Positions 24,001 through 33,300 of a stretch of DNA of 64,000 bases are shown here, piece after piece (position 1 is the stretch's first letter; each line of letters starts with the position of its first letter). The translations under genes were made by a program, and so were the position numbers. The stretch comes from Mytilus trossulus (taxonomy: Eukaryota > Mollusca > Bivalvia > Mytilida > Mytilidae), in assembly GCF_036588685.1 (NCBI RefSeq), contig NC_086375.1:52770955-52834954 (forward strand). Reading direction: 5' to 3'. The notes beneath the pieces are model-generated. The model worked only from the letters and a program-made list of their open reading frames with translations, was not told the origin of the DNA and made no database searches.

Positions 24001-26558
24001 GCTGAGCATGCAATTATAAGGCCAGTTGTCTATTATTGTAGGTAACAGATGAACTAAAAGTTATAAATAAATCTGCAGGATGATTTGTTATGAAAATAAT
24101 GCATACGACTTTCATATCACATGGAATGCTTTACACAAGATATAATTGAGCGTTCACATAATTCAAAATATTACTTGACCGCAACCTCATTCCATCTTTT
24201 CACTTGTTTTACTAAATAAAGATATCATAATTTTGAGCATAAACGGATTACACAGTATATGCCATTGTTTTCATTATTAAATTATCAATGTCAAATCTTG
24301 GCGATAAGGTAAATTATTCATTTAGTAGTTTAAAATATTATAATTGTATAAGGCTGTCAATGACATATCCATGTGGAAAGAATTTTTTGACTTTTACTTC
24401 CATTTCAAAGTTCAATAGATAGTTGTATGATATCCGATGTAAATCCTTTTAACATATATACCATCATTCATTCATTATCAAAATCGGAGATGAGTTTTTT
24501 TTCACTGTAATTTAACTCTTGCTTATTTTTCTTACTTTATGATAGTATCATTTCCCAAAGCATTCCCAATCCATTCTTCTAATACAATAACTTAAAAAAA
24601 AGCTTACAGTATACATCTATTTTGGTACTATGATTTGAAATAACATTATTTTCACTTGAGAAAGCAGTACATCTATAAATTCCCTCATTATTCCAACCAA
24701 TTTCTAGTATCTGAAGAGTCTGGTTGTTATCTTGAAGTGAAGAAATCCAAGGTAACGGCTGCCATGTTAATCCATCTTGTTTCTTGAACTCCCAAGTTAT
24801 TCTAGCATAGTTTCGAGCACAGCAATATATCTTTTTATATTTGCCAACTCTTGCATAATCAAAGTCTGCATTCCTGTCTCTTATAAAAAACTCAGACGCT
24901 GTAAATAAAATAACAAATGTTTCTATTAGAAACGATTGCATTAATGGAAAAACGATTTGAATGACCACAGAAGATATCCGAATTGTTGTTATTTTGCATA
25001 ATTGTTAAGAATTGTATGCTTGTAGTTTGAAAATCCCTCTACATTAAATTTGTTTAGGTATGACATAATTTACGATTTTATTATAGTTATAATTCATTAT
25101 TTTTATCCTAATGCCAATTTATTATTCTCGTTTAATATTCTACTATAATGTAATGATAATAAGAAGCACCTACCCTCCAAACCGAACGAACTCCGTTAGC
25201 TTTAAAATATTCAATCATATCATTACACCCTATAACTAGTATATACATTGGACGATACAAAATTTATCATACCGTCTCATTTTATGAAGTTGTCCAACTT
25301 TTTTAAAATGAGATTGTCGTTTAAAACTTATTATTCATCGATAGCTGTAATGATTTCCGGTAAATATTTAGAACAAATACCACTCTATTCATCCTGAACA
25401 AAATGAAAATTAGGAAATCCATTGATGCAGCCAAAAATCCAACAAAAGAAATACAATTACAATCCGCTTATGACATCTATAAATAAATACAAGGAAGTGT
25501 GACATGATTTCCAATGAGACAATCATTCATGAGAAATAAAATGTTAAACATCACAGGTATTCGTAACACAATCTTCAACATGACAGCTATTAAATTACTC
25601 CAGATGTTCACTTGCATTAGTCAGTAGAAATACATGTATTCTAATCTGTCTAATTGATCTGATGTATCCCTAAAACCTATTTGCATTCATAAAAAAGTAT
25701 TGTTTCATTTTTAAATCTTCCTACTAATATCTAAATAATTATAAACATGTTTACCAATGGTAGATTTTGCATGCATAACATAGCATGTGTCGAAGCACAC
25801 TGTTTTACTCCTTTCTTAGTTCTCTAGGTTCACTCAGTTTTTGTTTGTTAGCTTGATTTTTCGATTAACTACTGTTGTCTAAATTTGTCCCCAAAAATTA
25901 CTTTCCAAACAATGTTTTATTATTGATTCCGATATGACTGATTTATTTCTGTGGATAGGACTATTGCGTATTGTTAGCCTTCAGTTGATTTATAAAGTTA
26001 ATTAAATTATTGAAACGGTTCTAATGCATATTTGAAAAATACCTACATGGTCCAAATACTCATATAATCCGCCCCGTTAATAACCAAACGAGTATACACG
26101 TATATGGTCCGACCATACGCGTACCGTCGGACCATATATGTACGGTCGGACCAAATGAGTATCCGCATATGGTCTATATACTCATATAGTACGGAACATA
26201 CACAGGTTAATGAAAATATTTTTATTGTAAACTCTATTTTTGCTGAAGTTGTGACGCAAGTCATATTGTAAGGAAAAGGACGTGTGTGCGTATTAAAAAC
26301 CATATCATACCTTCTTTTATCAACACATTTTCATTATTGTAAAGAAGGTAAGACATAACAGTTTACAGTTTCAGAGGTCTGATAATTGCTCGAACCAAAC
26401 GATACCCTTCAAAACTTAACAAAAATGGTAATACATAACTGATAAATGTAAAATTATGATTAAATATACTTACCATTATATGTAGTATTTTGTGTCAAAA
26501 CACAGGACGACAAAACGTGTTCAATTAAACCAAACACCACTGCTGTGTAAATCATCAT
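14599..26558 (-). CDS. IL-1R-like Ig/TIR receptor, gene B (complete)
   Basis: Seven exons join in frame: 26474-26558, 24608-24898, 23435-23645, 20570-20709, 19538-19705, 15850-15978 and 14599-15017. They total 1443 nt, 480 residues plus stop. Order: signal peptide, Ig 1 (29-125), Ig 2 (126-242), membrane helix (about 258-280), juxtamembrane LRIKLFILSRIPYWHL, then a TIR-like domain (about 300-435) opening YHVFILHEDED and closing with the box-3-like FYCKLKLRM. The layout DK-G-x-x-x-YHVFIL after the helix parallels the DGKxYDAF start of IL-1 receptor TIR domains. IL-1 receptors usually have three Ig domains; this one has two. Inferred role: cell-surface immune receptor signalling by TIR contacts. 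The usual box 2 (RDxxPG) is replaced by ISGSITGGTG, and the helix-C glutamate kept in gene C is absent. An alternative name is simply Ig-TIR (ecto-TIR) protein. Confidence 0.9.
15018..15849. other. Gene B intron within the TIR-like domain
   Basis: AT-rich intron; no repeat clearly assigned. The frames at 14978-15193 and 15480-15668 show no domain. Confidence 0.4.
15850..15978 (-). CDS. Gene B exon 6: first half of TIR-like domain
   Basis: A phase 1-1 exon of 129 nt. It encodes GDRQYHVFILHEDEDTKLAR (strand A, helix A) and SYTVKISGSITGGTG (strand B and BB loop). The donor is GTTAGATT, a weaker consensus than its neighbours. Confidence 0.85.
16130..18450 (+). mobile_element. Retroelement copy 1 with decayed reverse transcriptase and 3' UTR
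   Basis: The coding part (about 16130-17531) is followed by a 3' untranslated part that matches, in reverse, 46530-47100. It ends near gacacattccccatttcc. Its RT has FDFSTLYTT-like, GIPMxTNCAPLI and FRYLDDILALNN motifs. The class is not certain: the protein resembles RTs common in cnidarian and mollusc genomes, and I cannot place it as Penelope-like or another group. The 5' part is truncated or too decayed to follow. Confidence 0.75.
16140..17531 (+). pseudogene. Reverse transcriptase pseudogene (copy 1)
   Basis: The frame is broken by several stops and shifts before 16815; 16815-17531 is open for 238 codons. Visible motifs in order: SSSHCSTTKLS, NSLEVLDKLHAYIGDFES, STLYTTLPH, VRFGDSVYRQIIGIPM, CAPLITDLF, FRYLDDILALNN (catalytic DD), KIYDKRDDFSFPIVNYPF, SPSYGVYISQLVRFARVC. 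One Gly of the usual PMGTNCAP motif is Val here. It lies in a gene B intron on the opposite strand. Not expected to be active. Confidence 0.8.
18452..18790 (+). repeat. R3 interspersed repeat copy (long)
   Basis: Starts with aacagtagtataccactgcg, then aaaccgagggaaacacgtta, acaacgaaacaacagcaaca, and later ttggtacaggacattttaat and gtggcattccaacacttgct. It directly follows the RT element's 3' end, so one inserted beside the other. Confidence 0.65.
19079..19235 (+). repeat. R3 interspersed repeat copy
   Basis: ggcaacagtagtataccgct, gttcaaaactaataaatcga, aaatccgggttacaaactta and gaggaaaacgcattaaatat follow the R3 order. Confidence 0.7.
19538..19705 (-). CDS. Gene B exon 5: transmembrane and juxtamembrane segment
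   Basis: A phase 1-1 exon of 168 nt. The hydrophobic helix AIVIPSVIILTVAIIFLSVF is followed by YLRIKLFILSRIPYWHLIDK. The MTAEEV run before the helix is shared with gene A (ITAEEI). Confidence 0.9.
19706..20569. other. Gene B intron between TM and Ig2 exons
   Basis: Holds an (AT)n run near 19940-19960 and a partial R3 copy at 20100-20205. Nothing else recognised. Confidence 0.45.
20100..20205 (+). repeat. R3 repeat fragment
   Basis: gagggaaacacatcaactat, gggacaacaggaacatcaaa and ccaacacacatagaaacgaa match the middle of R3. Confidence 0.5.
20570..20709 (-). CDS. Gene B exon 4: Ig-like domain 2, C-terminal half
   Basis: A phase 2-1 exon of 140 nt. The second Ig cysteine lies in KNFTCFVTSTYQEG. 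It ends VKLKEAS at donor GTAAGTTA, matching gene A exon 4. Confidence 0.87.
20710..23434. other. Gene B intron splitting Ig domain 2
   Basis: Contains an R2 copy (21822-22125). The rest is AT-rich with no recognised element. Confidence 0.45.
21822..22125 (+). repeat. R2 interspersed repeat copy (long, with residual open frame)
   Basis: aggtaccaggattataattt, acgccagacgcgcgtttcgt, agttgaagagcattgaggat, then a segment whose translation (IYKNDNIIDIHVN, TTGLLIPS) is shared with the copy at 43132-43450. Confidence 0.75.
23435..23645 (-). CDS. Gene B exon 3: Ig-like domain 2, N-terminal half
   Basis: A phase 1-2 exon of 211 nt with CVDRVKPEAYGPKTQYGRVG, VSFICTGDFGC and DVSWYDESE. Its acceptor ACATAG is the same as in gene A exon 3. 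Confidence 0.88.
23646..24607. other. Gene B intron between Ig exons
   Basis: AT-rich; no repeat or gene recognised. Confidence 0.4.
24608..24898 (-). CDS. Gene B exon 2: Ig-like domain 1
   Basis: A phase 1-1 exon of 97 codons. It contains KIYCCARNYARITWEF and GIYRCTAFSSENN with the paired cysteines and core Trp. It is highly similar to gene A exon 2 but nine codons shorter. NNTTYN-type glycosylation sites precede it and NHST follows in the domain. Confidence 0.9.
25495..25530 (-). repeat. R1 repeat fragment
   Basis: aagtgtgacatgatttccaa and caatgagacaatcattcatg resemble the reversed end of R1. Confidence 0.35.
26040..26200. repeat. R4 palindromic cluster, copy 1
   Basis: Repeated, mutually complementary words: atggtccgaccatacgcgta, ccgtcggaccatatatgtac, ggtcggaccaaatgagtatc. 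Several units can pair with each other. The same words recur at 34622-34700 and 38680-38780. Confidence 0.7.
26474..26558 (-). CDS. Gene B exon 1: start and signal peptide
   Basis: Two adjacent ATG codons (26556-26558 and 26553-26555, complement) precede IYTAVVFGLIEHVLSSCVL. The second matches gene A's single start, so either may be used. The exon ends in phase 1 at GTAAGTATA. Confidence 0.8.
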
Positions 26559-26835
26559 TCACTCAACTTCATAAATAATATCAAGGTTTTTCCAAAAATC
26601 TACTTTTTAAAGTCCAATTTACCTGTATGCATGAAAAAAATGCCTTTAAAAAGATATTGAATATCAAGTTCATTCATTAAAACCTGCATTTAACAAAGTG
26701 GACTCCCATTTATTCAAATTCCTAGACTAGAATAGTTTCATTAAAAAAATACATGTTCACAGAAAAACAACGTAAACTATTTAAGAATTTATTCATATTA
26801 TGGATTATTTAGAATACCCATATATTGGTATATCT

Positions 26836-26856
26836 TCCTTACCTATATAAGGAAGC
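26836..26856 (-). promoter_or_regulatory. Possible TATA/CArG-like element upstream of gene B
   Basis: The minus strand reads CTTCCTTATATAGGTAAGGAAG, with inverted arms CTTCCTTA/TAAGGAAG around TATA, some 280-300 bases 5' of the ATG. The palindrome makes it more notable than a bare TATA. Function is not shown. Confidence 0.2.
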
Positions 26857-27054
26857 TGTTACATGATTGCTATAGGACAACTAAATGTCGTAGCCGTATA
26901 GCAACCACGTGTCACCGTGCGGTCTTTAGCTATCAGCAAAAAACATACTAGAACTACATAGAAGATGTTCATCTTATATTTTGTAATTATTGTAAGTGAT
27001 TAAGTAAACTTTTTATGTGTTATAAAACTGAAAAGCATTCTAACATCTTAATAA

Positions 27055-27330
27055 TTATCCAGATGAATAGAAGAACGCATGTCTCGTCTACAAAACTCAT
27101 TAGTGAGGCTCGTATCACAAAGGTACAGAAAAAAGTTCAAATCAAAGCATTTAGGAATTTAAATTCCGAAAGCTTCTACCATATATAGCCAATGTAATCT
27201 CTTCCAGGTGTATAGAAATTCCTTAGCATAACAAACTATTAAAATTTCTGTTATCGGTGAATTCATCATATGTCTACAATCAATGTTGAGAAAAAGAAAA
27301 CATAAGTGCTGACTACTGGTCTGGTTATAC
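27055..27330 (+). repeat. R2 interspersed repeat copy, diverged
   Basis: gtctcgtctacaaaactcat, agtgaggctcgtatcacaaa and aagtgctgactactggtctg keep the R2 order. Confidence 0.6.
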
Positions 27331-28979
27331 GTTTGGAGAGGAAACGTTTAAGACAAGGCGATTGTTGAAAATTTACAGCATTTGTTGTTTTTATCTACCT
27401 TATACATCATATTTCATAATAACCTCTCTATTTGAATTCCCTATTACGGCAACGCCTAAATTAAAAAAAAAGTTCCATTCTTCTAATTTAAGGAACAATA
27501 GACGACATATCAATTCAAATGCCTCATAAAAAGAAACAAAGACAATATACATACTTAACACCTTTCTACTTATCTTGTATGATTCTGAAATATTTTTAAA
27601 AATTTCAGGAAAAGACTAAACTTTATTATCCTCAGACACACAGAGAAAAGGGAAGATATTTAAATACTGATAATATAGATATGTGTCAAATACATAAAGA
27701 TAAACATAGCATTCTAAATTTGATCAATATTTGTAAAGGCATGACAAAAATGCATTCCAGACTAACAAATTCATTCGTATAACTTATTCCAATCACCTAT
27801 CTGTAGATATCTATCATCCATCTATTGTCCAGTTAATCAATACAATGCACTTCATGTATTTCCCTCTAGGAATTGCTAAAAAGAAATCCTGACTCAGTTT
27901 ATAATATTGTATCTTCTAGATATGTGGGAACGAGGAAGAAGAATCTCAAAATCCAGAAAAGTTTGTAATTTTTTAAACATAAAATGCATTTGAAATTGAG
28001 TCATCTAGCTCATTCCATGCTTTATAACTATATCTAGATTCACAGGTTTGTCTGTACTTAGATTATTTCTGTCGTGTAAATACGGCGTTGTAAAACAATC
28101 GGCTATGATGAACTTTAAGGGACTAAAAAGTAAAATAACAAAAATACCGAGCTCCAAAAGGAAATTCAATATGGAATATCTTTATTAATTGTCAAAATCT
28201 AAAGCACAAATACATCAAACGCATGGAAACTAACTTCAGGCATTTCCTAATGTAGAAAAGTATAGATTAACCTGGATTGATAATAAGCTAAACCTGTCAA
28301 TTGTATAACCAGTGTCAGATTTATATGAGGTATAACATATGCAATGGACGAAAGGAATAAAACAATGAACCTACTTTTTGACAGATCTAACGATTGCTTG
28401 AAATATCTTGCTCTGAACTTAAGACTAGAAAAGCAGTTCATAAAATTAAATGCTGACAAGGCTAAGCAGTTTTGGATCCTCAAGTGGAATTAGAAATTTA
28501 GTTCAAGGTATCAAAATCCAATGATACTGGGTATAAGATTATTACATAAACGGGAGAAAGAGGATGGCATTTTGGTTTCAACAAGTGGCCAACGGAATAT
28601 ATCCTTGATCATCTGTGAATAAGAACACGTGGGTAAATAGAACTTAATTAAGCAATCCGTTATCAAACTCTAGTTTTCGAATATCATGGCAAATAAACTC
28701 ATCATAGATACCAGGACTAAATAAACTGAGGGATATATTCGGACATCAATATAAGTGAACTCCTACAATATAATGTGTCCTCCTAGACAATACAACAAAT
28801 CTGTGTAACAAACTGCTGCTGATAAATGTCTTCTTTTAAGTTTCATTTTTTTTCTCAACCTTAATTTTTCATTTCGGGATATTTTTTGGGAGTATAATTT
28901 AAACAGCTGCAGAATATAGATTTTTAATACATACACGCAGTATTGATAAAACTGTTGGTATTAATGAGAACCGTCTTTC

Positions 28980-29090
28980 AATTTTAGTTGATATGTTCAC
29001 CTCGGCTTAGTTTGTAGCACGAATTTGTTTTCTCTCAGTCGATTTATAACACCAACATATTACTACTTTTGTCTTTATTTATGTTAACTT
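28980..29090 (-). repeat. R3-like repeat fragment
   Basis: cgaatttgttttctctcagt, cgatttataacaccaacata and ttactacttttgtctttatt resemble reversed R3. Confidence 0.4.
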
Positions 29091-29416
29091 CTGGTAATGT
29101 TGCTGAACTGGAAGAATGTGAATATGTATGCGATCCTTAAAAGTCTGTTTTCCTTGTTAAAGGTGCGAGGCTTTGAAGAAAATGTGTTTTATTTTTTACA
29201 AATGTAAAAAACATATGTGATATATATGAACTGGTATTTTCCTCATTATATGTACTAGCTTTTGAGAATATCAACCATTATAAAAATGTTTATATTTATT
29301 CATTTCGAAATTAACAATGCAAATACTGTCCGTGTCAATTGTGATAAACAAGTGAAACTGTGTGCTACTGCTCACTAATCATACCCCGCCGCAAGTGGAT
29401 AATTTTAAAAGTGTAA

Positions 29417-29750
29417 AATATGCAAGTGTTCGGCCAACAGGAAATTGTTGAGAGATGATTCTGAAAACATATCACACGGTAAAGCTGACTTGTATAAACC
29501 CTGAAATCAAATTTCAGAAACCCTTGTATTGTAGTTCCTGAGAAAAATGTGACGACAAACTTCACCTTGGCTATCATGTGTATAATGATACAAGTGTTCG
29601 GTAAACAGGAATTTGTCGGGTGCTGTATCTGAAAACGCATCGCACAGTATAGCTGACATATATAAACCTTGAAACCCAATTTCAGAAATCCTTGTTTTGT
29701 AGTTCCGGAGAAAAATATTCGAAAATATTCATTGGACTGACGGTGGGGGT
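29417..29750. repeat. Tandem repeat, two units of about 170 bp
   Basis: Both units hold caagtgttcgg, acaggaa, gctgac, tataaacc, ttgaaa and aatttcagaaa in the same order and end in ccttgt...gtagttcc. The units are clearly diverged. Confidence 0.75.
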
Positions 29751-29974
29751 ATAAAAAACGAACCTTCTCAATGAAATTACATATTAATTGTGTCAGTGTT
29801 GACAATATTTTTTCGACATATTTTGAACTTCGGTCATACTTGAAAAAAAGTTACAACAATATTAACATTCCTTCGGTTGTAAGAATGGATTGTATCCCTT
29901 TAGTTGTAGAAATACTAGGGTAACCACCTTGTGCTGCAAGAAAGTAAGTCGTGATATAAATTATCTTTTTTAAG

Positions 29975-30351
29975 TTAGAATTTAGTCGAATAACTTTGTT
30001 CTGAAATGTGTTCATTATAAGTTGACTTGTTTGATCTACAACATGTGCAACATTTTATGTTTTGTGAACTCCTTCTCGGCATTCTAAGTTTAAGTTTACT
30101 ATAGAAATTTGTCTCTTCGAAAAGCGAAAAATCCCCTCCATCCGGCCAAGTTATCTTCCTTAGGCCTACGTCTTCCAGAGCTTTTACACGTTTTTCAATT
30201 TCTCTCTGTTTTATGACTGTAATTAGACTTGGTTCGAAATAGTTTTGTGCACCAATTTCTCTTTGAAAAGTTGTACTACAAGCTTTTGTTGGATAAATAA
30301 TTATTAAGCTACCACTATTCTGACAGAATTCGCCAAGTGTTCGTATTATAT
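29975..30351 (-). CDS. Gene C last exon: second half of TIR-like domain and stop
   Basis: DIIRTLGEFCQNSGSLIIIY (helix B, strand C), FQREIGAQNYF (helix C), LITVIK (strand D) and FYSKLKLRMPRR (box 3). The tail contains IKCCTCCRSNK and ends STKF before TAA at 29975-29977. It was not listed as one long open frame because the frame is short, but it joins the previous exon in phase. Confidence 0.87.
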
Positions 30352-33300
30352 CTGCAAATAAATATATATTTATATATAGACCATTTATATAATTTCAGTA
30401 AACTATCATCCTTTGTGAACATATATTTGAGCTTGGTCATTATTTACAAACTACATACTACATACAGGACACAATCGTTAGAATATGCTTCAAATTAACA
30501 CTTCGCGAGAGGATATAAAATCTACTTTGACGTAGTATTTTCTGGCACTTCAAACATTATGTGACAGAAAAAAGAAAAGAAGAAAAGCAGTAAATATCAA
30601 TTTAAAAAAACTTTTGTCTAATCAATCTGAATTGTTATTGCCATTTTGTTTTATCATTATTCTTACCTTGACCTCCTAGAACTTCAGAAGACATTATAAC
30701 AGAATAAGCATCTTCTTCAAGTCTAGTCTTCAATACTTCTGCTATTTTTCTATCTTCAAATTCGTCATCGTGTAATATCAAGGCATGATAATCTTTGCTT
30801 CCTGAATATAAAAATTAGAAATGGCGGTAAGATTGGCAGTAAGACAACTTTATCCATAAAAAACACAGGACAGAGATCTGACTTATACATATTATTCTAA
30901 TTTCTAAGTGGTAATGTGCATCACATAAATACCTAACTAATATTAAACAACGCCCGTTTTCGTTTATTTTATGTCGATTTCAACTATCTAAGTACTTTAA
31001 ACCAGTTGCTGAACAAGCTGAAGCCCCACAAATCCATTGGTTGCTTGAGCATTTATACTAACAAAGCAAGCAAGCCAACCAAACCTTTCGACTTCAAGCA
31101 TTAATAGAAAAGATCTAATATGTAGCATTACTGATTACGTTACAAATAAGACAGGTTTTAATTGTATCGATGTTAAAACTGTCGTTAAAAATAAGATAAC
31201 AGGAATCAACAACAAAAAACAGGAAAGTACAACATACCACATCAACCACCAACGCTGACTCCTCTGAAAATAAGTAGACAGATAAACAAAGATAGACAAC
31301 ATCGAACACAATAAGCTAGCTATATATGTTGGTTGAATACTGCACCTGAGGAAAAAATCCTAAACAACATTCCACGTTTCTTGTAGTCTCATCATAAATA
31401 ATTAAGGGTCATATGTGGGACAGCTGTTGAAGGCTGTTCATTGATCAAATGATGTTTGATTATTTGTGTCGTCGAGTTGCTGTCTCGTTGACTTATATCC
31501 CGCCTTTCATAAATTCATTTAGAAAAAAAAACAATCACAAAAAAATGATAAACATCATACATGTGGTCTTTGATGTAACCTGCTTTATCAGCAGAGTGTG
31601 CATATACAATGCGAGTATTTTTTCAAATAATCTCTATCAACAACATCGGTGATCACATGGTATGTAATATTTTCAGCGAAGCACACATGGTATGTGGTTA
31701 AAATTTGTGTGTGTGACATAACGATATGTTATAGAATCATTTTCATAACAGCGTAAACAATTGCATTACCTATGTTGGTAATACCTTATTTTGATACTGA
31801 ATTTACCTTTAACTTGTTTGTCATTGGCTATCGATAACGGTGATTTCACACTCAGTCTGTCTGAGATATTCCAATGTGGATTTATTAGAATGAAAGAGTA
31901 TAGTACATGCAGTTGCATGTGATAAAAAGGGTAAATTTAATATTAAACATTTAAATCAACACTCAATGTTTAGTCCTCTAACTGTTATTTATTCGTATTA
32001 TTTGATTTAGGCGTTTAGTGACAAGTGAGCGTTGCATACCTTGGCATATGTGAATTAAACAAAGGAAGCAGACAGTTCATGACAAAATTGTGTTTAGGTG
32101 ATTGTGATGTGTTTGTACATCTTCCTTTACTGAACATTCTTGCTGCTCACAATTATCTCTATCTATAATGAACCTGTCCGTGTAGTTTCAGTGGAAAATG
32201 TAAGTAAAAATTTACAAATTTTATGAAAATTGTAAAAAATTGATTATAAAGGACAATAACTTCTTAGGGGGTTAATTGACCATTTTGGTCATTTTGACTT
32301 TTTTTTAGTCTTAAATTGCTGTACATTATTGCTGTTTACAGTTTATCTCTATCTATAATAATATTCAAGATAATAACCCAAAACAGCAAAAGTTCCTTAA
32401 AATTACCAATTTAGGGGCAGCAACCTAACAACGAGTTGTCCGATTTATCTAAAAATGTCAGGGCAGATAGATCTTGACCAGATGAAAATTTTATCCCTGT
32501 CATATTTGCTCTAAATGCTTTGGTTTTTGAGTTATAAGCCAAAAACTGCATTTTACCCCATGTTTTATCTTCTATTTTTAGCTGTAGTGGCCATCTTGGT
32601 TGGTTTGTCAGGTCACAAAACACAATTTTAAAACTAGATAGCCTAATTATGATACTGGCTATGTTTGGTAAAATTTGGCCCAGTTGACTTATTTGTAAAT
32701 CTTACTTTGCTGAACATTATTGCTGTTTACAGTTTATCTCCATCTATAATGATATACAAGATAATAACCAAAAACAGTAAAATTTCCTTAAAATTACCAA
32801 TTTAGGGGCAGCAACCCAACAATGGGTTGTCTGATTCATCTGAAAATTTCAGGGCAGATAGATCTTCACCTGCTAAACAATTTAACCCCTGTCAGATTTG
32901 CTCTAAATGCATTGGTTTTTGAGTTATAAGCCAAAAACTGCATTTTACCCTATGTTCTATTTTTAGCTGTAGCGGCCATCTTGGTTGATTTGCCCGGTCA
33001 CAAAACCCAATTTTTAAACTAGATAGGCTTATAATGATTCTGGCTATATTTGGTAAAATTTGGCCCAGTAGTTTCAGAGGAGAAGATTTTTGTAAAAGTT
33101 AACTAAAATTTACGAAAAATGGTAAAAAAATGACTATAAAGGGCAATAACTCCTAAAGGGGTCAACTGACCATTTTGTTCATGTTGACTTATTTGTAAAT
33201 CTTACTTTGCTGAACATTATTGCTGTTTACAGTTTATCTCCATCTATAATAATATACAAGATAATAACCAAAAACAGTAAAATTTCCTTAAAATTACCAA

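Larger units (their letters stand above)
24899..26473. other. Gene B first intron
   Basis: A short R1 fragment lies at 25495-25530 and an R4 palindromic cluster at 26040-26200. No exon seen. Confidence 0.45.
26559..29974. other. Spacer between genes B and C
   Basis: A 3.4-kb spacer with an R2 copy (27055-27330), a tiny R2 head (28690-28718), an R3-like fragment (28980-29090) and a 2-unit tandem repeat (29417-29750). The frames at 28247 and 29365 show no domain. Confidence 0.5.

Noticed and set aside
29365..29805. 146-codon open frame on the minus strand
   Set aside because: It is a read-through of the two-unit tandem repeat; the internal repetition explains its length.
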